This document shows positions 1 to 6,995 of a DNA stretch of 43,708 nucleotides, one piece after another. Positions within the stretch are counted from its first letter, which is position 1. Every line of letters begins with the position of its first letter. The notes beneath the pieces were generated by a model. The model had not been told where the DNA came from. It did not search any database and saw nothing but the letters and a program-made list of their open reading frames with translations. Source of the DNA: Bacillota bacterium (GTDB taxonomy: Bacteria; Bacillota; Clostridia; DSM-8532); assembly GCA_023440865.1 (NCBI GenBank), contig JAEXRM010000017.1:1-43708 (forward strand). Reading direction: 5' to 3'. The position numbers were made by a program, and so were the translations under genes.

Positions 1-654
1 ACCATCAAGAAGAAGGTCAAGGTCGAAGGCAAGCACAAGAAACAGTCCGGCGGCCATGGCCAGTTCGGCGACGTGTGGATTGAGTTCGGACCTGGCGATG
101 AGGAAGGCCTGACCTTCGAGGAAAAGGTCGTCGGCGGCGCGGTGCCCAAGCAGTACTTCCCCGCGGTCGAGAAGGGCCTGCTCGATTCGATGCAGCACGG
201 CGTGTTGGCCGGTTACCCCATGGTGCACCTGAAGGCGACGCTGTACGACGGCAAGTACCATGACGTCGATTCGTCGGAAATGGCGTTCAAGATCGCGGCC
301 AACCTCGCCTACAAGGAAGGCGTGCGTCAGGCCGGACCGGTGCTGCTCGAGCCTGTGGCCAATGTCGAGGTGTTCGTGCCCGACAGCTACATGGGTGACA
401 TCATTGGCGACATGAACAAGCGCCGCGGCCGCATCATGGGCATGACGCCCGTCGAGGGCGGGTTCCAGCAGGTTTCCGCCGAGGTGCCTGTGGCCGAGAT
501 GTTCAAGTACCCCACCGAGCTGCGTTCGATGACGCAGGGTCGCGGCTGGTACACCCAGGAGTTCGCCCGCTACGACGAGGCGCCGCAGATGGTGGCCGAC
601 AAGGTCATCGCCGAGGCGGCGAAGAACCGCAAGGAAGAGAAGGAAGAGGACTGA
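1..654 (+). CDS. Elongation factor G-like GTPase, C-terminal part (5' end outside window)
   Basis: The frame is open from base 1 and ends in TGA at 652-654, giving about 217 residues. It covers domain IV and the C-terminal domain V of a translational GTPase; the GTPase domain lies upstream of the window. The segment KHKKQSGGHGQFGDVW resembles the EF-G paralogue (EF-G2 type) more than canonical EF-G, which usually reads RQSGGRGQYGHV. The domain V signatures MNKRRGRIMGM and LRSMTQGRGWY are intact. Canonical EF-G drives ribosome translocation; the role of the paralogue varies between lineages. The acidic/lysine-rich tail (EEKEED) is ordinary for the group. A strong hairpin terminator follows about 95 bp downstream. 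Family is certain; assignment to the paralogue rather than the housekeeping copy is likely. Confidence 0.93.
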   Translation, partial: TIKKKVKVEGKHKKQSGGHGQFGDVWIEFGPGDEEGLTFEEKVVGGAVPKQYFPAVEKGLLDSMQHGVLAGYPMVHLKATLYDGKYHDVDSSEMAFKIAANLAYKEGVRQAGPVLLEPVANVEVFVPDSYMGDIIGDMNKRRGRIMGMTPVEGGFQQVSAEVPVAEMFKYPTELRSMTQGRGWYTQEFARYDEAPQMVADKVIAEAAKNRKEEKEED

Positions 655-749
655 GGCGAGCCAATGGCGCAGGAAGGGGAAATGCCTTTCGCGTCCCAAG
701 GTGCGCGTCCTCTCCGCCCGGCCGGCCGCAGGAGACATGCGAAGAAAAG

Positions 750-780
750 GCCCTGGAAGCAAGTGTTTCCAGGGCTTTTT
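750..780 (+). terminator. Intrinsic terminator, probably bidirectional
   Basis: A 9-bp stem GCCCTGGAA (750-758) / TTCCAGGGC (767-775) with an 8-nt loop is followed by five T. It lies after the EF-G-like gene. Read on the minus strand the same stem is followed by CCTTTTCTTC, so it can also end transcripts of the convergent gene that stops at 810. Confidence 0.88.
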
Positions 781-809
781 CCAATGCGATCCGTCTTGCG
801 GCGCATCGC

Positions 810-1193
810 CTATGATGCGCTCTGGCCGAGTTCCCCCTCTTCATGCCCGCGCCGATCGTCGGCTTCCTGCACCAGTCGCGCGGCATGCGCGACACAACCG
901 GCGCACGGCAGCTTGCGCAGGCTGCGGATTTCGCGGCAGGTCAGCGCGCCGGCCGCTTCGAGGAACGAGTCGCGCATGGTCTCGGTTTCACTGCCCAGCA
1001 ATTGGACCGCGGCGTGATACGCGCCGCACAGCCCGCCGGGGGCACGGCCTCCGCCGCATCCGGCCAGAGACTCGATGTCCTCTTCCGTTGTTCCATGGGT
1101 TTGCGCGAACGCGGCGGTGACCGACTGCGCGCAGTTGAGGCGACGCGCGCCGTCCTTGCCCTGATAGTGACGAATTGCCTGTTCCACCTGCAT
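810..1193 (-). CDS. C_GCAxxG_C_C family redox-type protein
   Basis: This 127-residue protein has the spaced cysteine pattern of the C_GCAxxG_C_C family (PF09719): NCAQS near residue 20, AGCGGGRAPGGLCGA near 44-58, then TCREIRSLRKLPCAGC near the C-terminus. The conserved Cys residues suggest a metal- or disulfide-based redox role, but no activity is established for the family. There is no signal peptide, so it is cytosolic. The start at 1193 has AGGAGA about 8 nt upstream. It is the last of a minus-strand run (sensor kinase, thioesterase, this gene) and converges on the EF-G-like gene. Sequence after the last Cys cluster is charged and poorly conserved. Confidence 0.85.
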   Translation of the reverse strand: MQVEQAIRHYQGKDGARRLNCAQSVTAAFAQTHGTTEEDIESLAGCGGGRAPGGLCGAYHAAVQLLGSETETMRDSFLEAAGALTCREIRSLRKLPCAGCVAHAARLVQEADDRRGHEEGELGQSAS

Positions 1194-1335
1194 GCTGCTG
1201 TCTCCTGTCGTGCGCAGTCGTTGTCATCATGATCGGATGTGGATCTGTTGGTGCGCAGTCATGAACATTGTATACATGAGACGTTCGGTTTTCCGTAGCA
1301 TGGTCACAGTCGGCCCCGGCAAGAGGAAAAGAGAG

Positions 1336-1746
1336 TCAGACCAACGCCGACAAACGCTGGAAGAGCTCCGGGATGAGCTTGGCCGCGTTGGCGGGCCGCA
1401 GGTCGCGGGAGGTCCAGGCATGGGCGGTCGAGCCGGTGGCCAGCACGGTGCCGTCCGACGCACGACGAACCGTGTAATCGAATACCATGCGCGTTCTCGT
1501 CATCTGGTTCACCCGGGCCTCGACGGCCACGGTGTCCCCGTACTGTGCCGGTGCGATGAAGCGGCACTGCAGCTCGTACAGGGGCAGCATGGCGCCGGCT
1601 TTCTCGATGTCGGCGTACGAGGTGCCCTGCTGTCGGAACAGGGCGGTGCGCGCCGCCTCGAACCACACGGCATAGTTGGAGTGGTGCACGATGCCCATCT
1701 GGTCGGTTTCCGCGTAACGTACCTCAACATGTGTTTCGCCTTGCAT
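1336..1746 (-). CDS. Acyl-CoA thioesterase, YbgC/FadM (4HBT hotdog) family
   Basis: 136 residues, the usual length for a single hotdog-fold thioesterase. The N-terminal signature VRYAETDQMGIVHHSNYAVW includes the catalytic Asp and the HxxY stretch of the YbgC/4-hydroxybenzoyl-CoA thioesterase group. These enzymes hydrolyse short or aromatic acyl-CoA esters in the cytosol; the substrate cannot be told from sequence. An in-frame ATG exists at 1818, but the ATG at 1746 is chosen because AAGGAGG lies 6-7 nt before it and homology starts there. A good promoter lies 75 bp upstream, so it need not depend on the kinase gene behind it. Confidence 0.9.
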   Translation of the reverse strand: MQGETHVEVRYAETDQMGIVHHSNYAVWFEAARTALFRQQGTSYADIEKAGAMLPLYELQCRFIAPAQYGDTVAVEARVNQMTRTRMVFDYTVRRASDGTVLATGSTAHAWTSRDLRPANAAKLIPELFQRLSALV

Positions 1747-1822
1747 GTCGTGCCTCCTTGCTGTGGCGTGATCCACCCGCATGAACCGCTCATGCGGCGG
1801 GTCCGTTCCGGCAGACAAGGGG

Positions 1823-1852
1823 ATTGTATGCCGGGCCCATGGGGACTGTCAA
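1823..1852 (-). promoter_or_regulatory. Sigma-A-type promoter for the thioesterase gene
   Basis: On the minus strand TTGACA (1852-1847) and TACAAT (1828-1823) are separated by 18 bp. It lies between the end of the sensor kinase gene and the thioesterase start. Confidence 0.6.
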
Positions 1853-1856
1853 ACCT

Positions 1857-3449
1857 TCACGCCCCGGGCATCGGTGCCGGCGGCATTGCCAGCACGGCCG
1901 TGGTGCCCTCGCCCATGCGGCTTTCGAGCGACAGCCCCACACCCATCCGCTCCCCGAGCTGTCGCGCGATCGGCAGGCCAAGGCCGGTGCCCTGCCGGTT
2001 TCTGGCCTTGCTGACCGTATGGAACCGTTCCCAGACGAGGGGAAGCTCCTCGGGCGGAATGCCGGGGCCATGATCACGGATGCGCAGCTCCAGCAGGCCC
2101 GGCCCGATCGGACCGGACGACTGTGGCGCGGCACCGGGGCCGGATGGGTTGCGGGAAATGGCGGGAATCACCTGCGCCGAGACGAGAATGGCGGAATCCG
2201 CCGGCGCGTGCTTGAGCGCATTGTCCATGAAAATCAGCACCAGCTGGCGCAGGCGGCCGTAGTCGGCCAGGACGGGGGGGAGCGGATCCGGCAGCCTGCG
2301 CTCGAGCGATATGCGCAGGCCCGAGGCCACCGGCGACAGGCTGCGCCAGATGTCGTCCAGCAGTTCGCCCAGCCAGACCGGCTCCGGATTGAGCCGGATC
2401 GTCCCCGCCTCGAGACGGGAAAGCTCCAGCAGATCGCCCACAAGCCGGTTCATGCCGGCCGTTTCCGACAGGATGGCCTCCAACCGGTGACGGCGCTCCT
2501 CCGGCTGTTCCGCCGCGCCGTCGCGCAAGGCCTCGGCGGAGCCGCGGATGACGGTCAGCGGGGTGCGGAACTCGTGGGAGACATTCGCCACAAAATCGCG
2601 GCGCATCTGTTCAAGCCGGTCGCTTTCCGCGGCGGCGGCCTGCAGGGATGCGGCCAGGTGGTCGAGCGCAACGCCCAGCTGGCCGATCTCGTCCTGTCGT
2701 GTCATCCCCGTCCGAACCTGGTAGTCGCCATCCGCCATGGCATGTGCCAGACCGTTCATGCGTTGGAGCGGCCGTGTGAATCGCACCGAAAAAGCCGTTC
2801 CCAGCGCGAACGCCGCCAGAAGGCCAACCAGCAGCCCAAGTCCCAGCAGGCCGTACACACGTCCCATGCCTGTTGTCACACCGTCGACGGCCGCATGCAT
2901 CAGGATGCCGCCAATGACCGCGCCGGAGGACGAGCGGATGGGAACGCCCACCGTGAGGGTGGCCTCTCCGTACAGGTCGCTGAATGTCTCATTGGTGGTC
3001 TCCCGGCCCGACAGGACCTCGTGGATCGTCGCTCCCGCTTCGGCGGGCAGGGTGCCATTCGCTGCCATGGAAGCGGCAGGCAAGGGCAGTCCGCCGTTTT
3101 CGGAGGCGTCTTTTGAGGAACCGCCGGCGTTTCCGCCCATCATGCCCATGCCGCCCGATCCCGGAAGGGATAGCGGCGTTCCGTCGACGTCGACAACCCA
3201 CAGGCTCGCGTCCGCCATGACGTCCATCATCCGGAAAATGCCACCCATGCCGCGCGGCATGCCCGCGCTTTCCAGGTAGTCCGCCATCAGCGGCGCGAGA
3301 TTTCTGGCGCGAACCAGCATGTCGTTGCGCTTGGTTTCCAAGGCCGCGCGCTGGTACAGTCCGATGAAGATCGCGCCGATGAGCAGGACCGACACGGCCA
3401 CGATGCCGGTGAAGCCGGCGATCAGCTGACGGGAAATGTGCTTGCGCAT
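1857..3449 (-). CDS. Membrane sensor histidine kinase with a Met-rich extracytoplasmic loop
   Basis: 530 residues. TM1 is at about 10-31, the extracytoplasmic sensor at about 35-195, TM2 at about 198-220, HAMP at 221-275, HisKA with H292 in the box NVSHEFRTPLT, and HATPase_c with an N box (MDNALKHA), DHGPGIPPE and GTGLGLPIA. All kinase motifs are intact. The sensor loop is unusually rich in Met and Gly (GMPRGMGGIFRMM near 63-75, GGMGMMGG near 99-106), reminiscent of Cu/Ag-responsive sensors; ligand identity is inference. GGAGG precedes the ATG. It lies 31 bp downstream of its response regulator, forming a minus-strand operon. The divergently transcribed neighbour encodes a secreted protein that is also Met/Gly-rich. 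Confidence 0.95.
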   Translation of the reverse strand: MRKHISRQLIAGFTGIVAVSVLLIGAIFIGLYQRAALETKRNDMLVRARNLAPLMADYLESAGMPRGMGGIFRMMDVMADASLWVVDVDGTPLSLPGSGGMGMMGGNAGGSSKDASENGGLPLPAASMAANGTLPAEAGATIHEVLSGRETTNETFSDLYGEATLTVGVPIRSSSGAVIGGILMHAAVDGVTTGMGRVYGLLGLGLLVGLLAAFALGTAFSVRFTRPLQRMNGLAHAMADGDYQVRTGMTRQDEIGQLGVALDHLAASLQAAAAESDRLEQMRRDFVANVSHEFRTPLTVIRGSAEALRDGAAEQPEERRHRLEAILSETAGMNRLVGDLLELSRLEAGTIRLNPEPVWLGELLDDIWRSLSPVASGLRISLERRLPDPLPPVLADYGRLRQLVLIFMDNALKHAPADSAILVSAQVIPAISRNPSGPGAAPQSSGPIGPGLLELRIRDHGPGIPPEELPLVWERFHTVSKARNRQGTGLGLPIARQLGERMGVGLSLESRMGEGTTAVLAMPPAPMPGA

Positions 3450-3480
3450 GGAACCTCCATGTGGATCGGGCGAAACCGTG

Positions 3481-4185
3481 TCATCCGGGGGTCAGGTCCA
3501 GCTTGTATCCCACACCCCAGACCGTTCGGATCGTCCATGCCGGGTCCGGCATCCCCGGCATGGCGTCAAGCTTGGCGCGCAGGCGTTTGATGTGGGTGTC
3601 GACCGTGCGCGCGTCCCCGAAATAGTCGTACCCCCAGATGCTGTTGAGCAGGTTGTCGCGGGAGAAGACCTTGCCGGGATTGGTGGCGAACAGCCACAGG
3701 ATCTCCAGTTCCTTTTTCGTCAGACCAACCGGCTGGTCTCCGATGGTTGCGACGTAGTCGCCAAGTCGGACATAGAGCGAGCCGTGACGCACCGAGTCGA
3801 CCTTTCCCGCATCCGCGGGAGCCAGCCTGCGCAGGATCGCCCGGATGCGGGCCATCACCTCGCCGGGGCTGAAGGGCTTGACGATGTAGTCGTCCGCGCC
3901 GATGTCCAGCCCCATGATGCGGTCGGCGTCCTCGCCGCGGGCCGTGACGAGGATGACGGGCACATCGGATGTCGAGCGGATTTCCCGGCACACCGCAAAC
4001 CCGTCCTTGCCCGGCATCATCACATCGAGCAGCACGAGCGCCGGCGCCTCGCGGTGAAACAGCGCGAGTGCCGCCAATCCGTCGCCCGCGCGCAAGACCC
4101 GGTAGCCTTCCCGCACCGCATATGTTTCGAGGATGTCCACGATTTCCGGATTGTCATCGGCGATCAACAGCGTCTTGTCCATCAT
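3481..4185 (-). CDS. OmpR/PhoB-family response regulator
   Basis: 234 residues: receiver domain (acidic pair IADDN, phosphoacceptor D54 in LLDVMMPG, Lys in YIVKPF) followed by a winged-helix DNA-binding domain (GLTKKELEILWLFATN, RTVDTHIKRLRAKL, IRTVWGVGYKL). The open frame extends to 4233, but ATG 4185 (or 4182) is preferred because AAGGGA lies 5-8 nt upstream and the receiver fold begins there. It is transcribed ahead of the sensor kinase at 3449. A perfect 9-bp inverted repeat at 4334-4363 lies upstream of its probable extended -10 (TGTTATGCT, minus strand, -10 at 4315-4310) and is a candidate binding site for this regulator. Confidence 0.95.
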   Translation of the reverse strand: MMDKTLLIADDNPEIVDILETYAVREGYRVLRAGDGLAALALFHREAPALVLLDVMMPGKDGFAVCREIRSTSDVPVILVTARGEDADRIMGLDIGADDYIVKPFSPGEVMARIRAILRRLAPADAGKVDSVRHGSLYVRLGDYVATIGDQPVGLTKKELEILWLFATNPGKVFSRDNLLNSIWGYDYFGDARTVDTHIKRLRAKLDAMPGMPDPAWTIRTVWGVGYKLDLTPG

Positions 4186-4333
4186 CCCGTTCCCTTGCCT
4201 GTACGCCCCGTCCATTCGGCAGGAGCTTGTCATCCGCGTCCCAGGCGTTCCGCTTCTCCCGTGTGCTGCGAATCAGTGCTTCCCTCTGTGTTTCCCATCT
4301 CCAGGGTACAGCATAACACTTGATTGTGGCGCA

Positions 4334-4363
4334 TTTGTGACATCCGGCCTCCGCTGTCACAAA
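4334..4363. promoter_or_regulatory. Inverted-repeat operator in the divergent promoter region
   Basis: TTTGTGACA (4334-4342) and TGTCACAAA (4355-4363) form a perfect 9-bp inverted repeat with a 12-bp spacer. An outer pair TGTGGCG (4325-4331) / CGCCACA (4388-4394) nests around it. It overlaps the expected -35 position of the response-regulator promoter and lies upstream of a TACGAT hexamer (4404-4409) that may serve the DUF2680 gene. Binding by the adjacent regulator is inferred. Confidence 0.55.
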
Positions 4364-4474
4364 CTCTACCCGCGGATGACACATTTTCGCCACAGCTTCC
4401 CGGTACGATGGGACCATGAAGACACGGGAACGCCGCCGGACAACCCCGGTGGCCGAAATCGAAAGGAGCAGATC

Positions 4475-4999
4475 ATGAAACAGACGGGAAGGACCATGAA
4501 ACGGACCGTGGCGGCCATCACGATTGCCGGCATGCTGGCGGTGGGGGTGGCGGCATTTGCCGCCGAGGCAAGGACCCCGGCGGAGATCGTCGCGGATCTT
4601 ACCGGCAAGACCGTCGAAGCGGTCACCGCTGAACGCGCCGATGGCGAAACCTATGGCACGATTGCCAAGGATGCCGGCAAGCTCGACGCGTTCAAGGCGG
4701 CCATGCTGGAAAGCCGCAAGGCGCTTCTGGAAGAGCGGGTCGCGGCGGGTACGCTGACCCGGGAGAAAGCGGATGAGATTCTGGCCGCCATCGAAAAGAA
4801 CATGGAAACCTGTGACGGTACGGGATCCGCCCGCATCGGACGGACTTCCGGCGCCGGGTTCGGTCAGGGTGGCGGTATGAGGAACGGTGCCGGCCGCATG
4901 GGCGGCATGGGCAACGGCGCCGGTCGCATGGGCGGCATGGGACGCGGCGCTGGCGCGGGGCTGTGCGGTGGAAGCTGCACCGTGACCCCGGCCCAGTGA
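4475..4999 (+). CDS. Secreted DUF2680 protein with Met/Gly-rich tail
   Basis: 174 residues. A Sec signal peptide is evident: KR-rich start, hydrophobic core at about 11-28, cleavage after AFA/AEA. The DUF2680 region (PF10925) follows, with TPAEIVADLTGKTVEAVTAE and a helical stretch ending ADEILAAIEKNMETC. The tail carries RMGGMGNGAG-type repeats (about 130-160) and a CGGSC pair. The start at 4475 follows GAAAGGAG; the frame is open further upstream, but that region holds the divergent promoters. Divergent from the two-component operon, and its Met-rich tail mirrors the Met-rich sensor loop, so a role in envelope metal or stress response is plausible but unproven. A hairpin terminator follows. 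Confidence 0.88.
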   Translation: MKQTGRTMKRTVAAITIAGMLAVGVAAFAAEARTPAEIVADLTGKTVEAVTAERADGETYGTIAKDAGKLDAFKAAMLESRKALLEERVAAGTLTREKADEILAAIEKNMETCDGTGSARIGRTSGAGFGQGGGMRNGAGRMGGMGNGAGRMGGMGRGAGAGLCGGSCTVTPAQ

Positions 5000-5029
5000 T
5001 GCAAACCCATGTCATGACGGAAACGCAAG

Positions 5030-5071
5030 GGAAAGCCGGAGGCCAGCCGGAATGGAGGCCCCCGGCTTTCC
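5030..5071 (+). terminator. Hairpin terminator after the DUF2680 gene
   Basis: GGAAAGCCGG (5030-5039) pairs perfectly with CCGGCTTTCC (5062-5071). The following bases are pyrimidine-rich (TTTCCCTGTTTC) rather than a clean T run. Confidence 0.65.
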
Positions 5072-5185
5072 TTTCCCTGTTTCGGTCGGTTCCACATCGT
5101 CGCTTCAACCGGCGCGGCAAGGGTAGATAGCTGACAGGGACATGTGCGTTGTCCCGTGACCGGAGTGCAGGAAGGGGGCCTTCCC

Positions 5186-5386
5186 ATGAATCTGAAGAAG
5201 AATGTGGGCGAAAAGGAAAAAAAGATCCGCATGGTTGCGGGAGCGGTGCTCGTGATTCTGTTCCTGATTGTCGGCGGCGGCATCCGCTGGCTCTTCCTGC
5301 TGCTTGGGCTGATCGGCCTGGCAACGGGCTTCCTGGGATCCTGCCCCGTCTACACCCTGTTGGGAAAGAATACCCGCGATACCTGA
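5186..5386 (+). CDS. Small DUF2892 membrane protein
   Basis: 66 residues. The sequence NVGEKEKKIRMVAGAVL, a hydrophobic hairpin (two TM segments, about 17-33 and 35-50) and GSCPVYTLLGKNT match DUF2892 (PF11127), the small inner-membrane module also found fused to rhodaneses. The Cys in GxCP is typical for the family. ATG 5186 is chosen over an upstream in-frame ATG because GGAAGGGGG lies just before it and homology starts at NLKKNVG. Function unknown; often linked to sulfur or redox metabolism. It stands alone between two terminators. Confidence 0.85.
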   Translation: MNLKKNVGEKEKKIRMVAGAVLVILFLIVGGGIRWLFLLLGLIGLATGFLGSCPVYTLLGKNTRDT

Positions 5387-5443
5387 TGCCGTGTCGGGCA
5401 GATGCCGTCCGCTCGTCGCATTGCCATTCCCCTGTTGCATGGA

Positions 5444-5473
5444 GGCCCCCGGTGATCGAGCCGGGGGTCTTTT
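5444..5473 (+). terminator. Intrinsic terminator after the DUF2892 gene
   Basis: CCCCCGG (5446-5452) pairs with CCGGGGG (5461-5467), extended by a G-T and a G-C pair, 8-nt loop, then TTTT at 5470-5473. Confidence 0.85.
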
Positions 5474-5530
5474 CACATTCCCTGTGATTCGATGGCGGAC
5501 CCGTCACGCGTCGCCGCGGCCTGGGTCGTA

Positions 5531-5632
5531 GCGCATGGGTGATCCCGGCTGCCGACAGGCAGGTGCGCATGGGTGATCCCGGCTGCCGACAGGCCGTTGC
5601 ACATGGGTGATCCAGGCTACCGACAAACCTTT
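5531..5632. repeat. 34-bp tandem repeat, three copies
   Basis: Copies start at 5531, 5565 and 5599, each GCRCATGGGTGATCC followed by GGCTRCCGACA. Copies 1 and 2 are nearly identical; copy 3 is diverged. There are no spacers, so this is not CRISPR. The rest of the 350-bp gap between the DUF2892 gene and the permease holds a terminator upstream and a promoter that starts in the third copy. No ORF with homology is seen here. Confidence 0.9.
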
Positions 5633-5648
5633 GCGCAATGCATATGAT
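5620..5648 (+). promoter_or_regulatory. Probable promoter of the split permease, -35 inside the last repeat copy
   Basis: CCGACA (5620-5625), 17 bp, then TATGAT (5643-5648). The -35 hexamer is the CCGACA of the third 34-bp repeat. The transcript start would lie about 80 bp before the permease gene. Confidence 0.45.
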
Positions 5649-5736
5649 CGACCGGTGACGAAGTCACGGCATCCATCGGAAGGGTGCGGCACAATGATCA
5701 TGCAGTCAACATCGAACCAGACATCCGGGAGGGCCC

Positions 5737-6216
5737 ATGCTGTTCACGATCATCCTCTATGTCCTGGCGGCGGTCCTGCTGCTTTGGTCCTTCCTCAAGG
5801 ACCGGCAGAAGACGAAGGCCGCCTTGAAGAAGGCCTGGAAAGCGTTTGAGAACATCCTGCCGCAGTTTCTCGGGATCCTGCTCATCATCGGCATGACGCT
5901 TGCGTATGTCAGCCCCGGGGTCATTTCCGCGCTGCTGGGACGCGGTTCCGGTTGGCGCGGCATCCTGACGGCCGGTGCGATCGGCTCGGTCACGCTCATT
6001 CCCGGATTTGTCGCGTTCCCGTTGGCGGCTGCGCTGCTGGAAACGGGCGCGGGTCTGCCGCAGATCGCCGCGTTCATCTCGACGCTCATGATGGTCGGCA
6101 TCGTGACGCTGCCGGCGGAATTCAAGGTGCTGGGCAAACGGGCGGCCCTGCTGCGCAACGGATTGGCGCTGGCGTTTTCGTTTGTCGTGGCTGCCGTGAT
6201 GGGGGTGGTGCTCTGA
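5737..6216 (+). CDS. Permease subunit, DUF318/COG0701-like, first half
   Basis: 159 residues, almost entirely hydrophobic, with about four TM segments. The motif region ILPQFLGILLIIGMTLAY, followed by GSVTLIPGFVAFPLA and a final TM, resembles one half of the two-fold permease family COG0701 (ArsP/DUF318). GGGAGG precedes the ATG. Its stop overlaps the next gene's start by one base (TGATG), so the two halves are translationally coupled and probably make one transporter. Substrate unknown; relatives are linked to metalloids and other small solutes. Family placement is from motif resemblance. Confidence 0.75.
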   Translation: MLFTIILYVLAAVLLLWSFLKDRQKTKAALKKAWKAFENILPQFLGILLIIGMTLAYVSPGVISALLGRGSGWRGILTAGAIGSVTLIPGFVAFPLAAALLETGAGLPQIAAFISTLMMVGIVTLPAEFKVLGKRAALLRNGLALAFSFVVAAVMGVVL

Positions 6217-6800
6217 TGCGGAATCGGTGGATCGCGCTCCTGAAGCGCTATGCGTTCTTTCTCGCGTTGTTGGCGGTGAATCTTGTCATGCTGGCCGTTG
6301 TGCCGGCCAAGGGTGCCGAGTCGTTTCGCATCACCGGCAGCAACCTGCTCGACATGCTGTCCGTCCTGCCGCCGATCTTCATCCTGCTGGGCCTGCTCGA
6401 CGTGTGGGTCAAGCGGGAAACCATGATGAGGCTGATGGGGGAAAAGGCCGGTCTGGTGGGCATCCTGGTCGCGTTCGCGCTGGGGTCGCTCGCGGCGGGA
6501 CCGCTGTATGCCGCCTTTCCGGTGGCCACGGTGCTGCTGAGGAAGGGGGGAAGCCTGTTCAACGTGCTGGTGTTCATCGGCGCGTGGTCGACCACGAAGA
6601 TTCCGCTGCTTTTGTTCGAAGCCACCTCGATGGGCCCCGCCTTCATGCTGACCCGCTTCCTGATCGACATTCCCGGCATCCTGCTCATCGCATGGGTTTC
6701 CCACCGCCTGCTGCGCGGCCGTGTGAATCCCGACGGGGAGAAGCCGGAACCGGCGGTCGGCGCAAGCCCTGTGGCGGGCGCGGACCCGGCGGAGGATTGA
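6216..6800 (+). CDS. Permease subunit, DUF318/COG0701-like, second half
   Basis: 194 residues. TM segments occur at about 10-28, 44-62, 78-100 and 140-165, and GPLYAAFPVATVLLRKGGS parallels GFVAFPLAAALLETGAG of the preceding subunit, showing that both are halves of a duplicated fold. The start ATG at 6216 shares its A with the upstream stop. The C-terminus is a Pro/Ala-rich cytosolic tail. It probably forms a heterodimer with the 5737-6216 product. Upstream open frame is overlap with the first gene and is not counted. Confidence 0.75.
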   Translation: MRNRWIALLKRYAFFLALLAVNLVMLAVVPAKGAESFRITGSNLLDMLSVLPPIFILLGLLDVWVKRETMMRLMGEKAGLVGILVAFALGSLAAGPLYAAFPVATVLLRKGGSLFNVLVFIGAWSTTKIPLLLFEATSMGPAFMLTRFLIDIPGILLIAWVSHRLLRGRVNPDGEKPEPAVGASPVAGADPAED

Positions 6801-6813
6801 TGCAGTCCGGCTG

Positions 6814-6857
6814 TTGATCCGGGGAATCCTGCGGGTATATACAATCTGCAGGATTCC
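6814..6857 (+). promoter_or_regulatory. Promoter with a 10-bp inverted repeat flanking the -10
   Basis: TTGATC (6814-6819) and TATACA (6838-6843; 18-bp spacer) or TATATA (6836-6841; 16 bp). GGAATCCTGC (6823-6832) and GCAGGATTCC (6848-6857) are a perfect inverted repeat around the -10. It is either an operator or a hairpin ending the permease transcript (no T run follows). It lies 140 bp before the P-loop gene. Confidence 0.5.
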
Positions 6858-6995
6858 TTACGTTTGCGGCTTCCTCACGCCTGCGGCACCATGCGGCCCC
6901 CTCGTGGAAGCGGTGCGCCGGATGCCTGGAAGCCAGGTGCGGACAGACCGGCCTTCGATCGGATCGTGCCGGCGTCCGGAAAGCGCAGCGGCAGC

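Noticed and set aside
1824..3116. 430-codon plus-strand open frame over the sensor kinase
   Set aside because: Antisense to intact HAMP/HisKA/HATPase motifs; no RBS or recognisable fold.
5531..5632. Possible CRISPR array (34-bp repeats)
   Set aside because: The units are directly adjacent with no unique spacers, and no cas gene is in the window.
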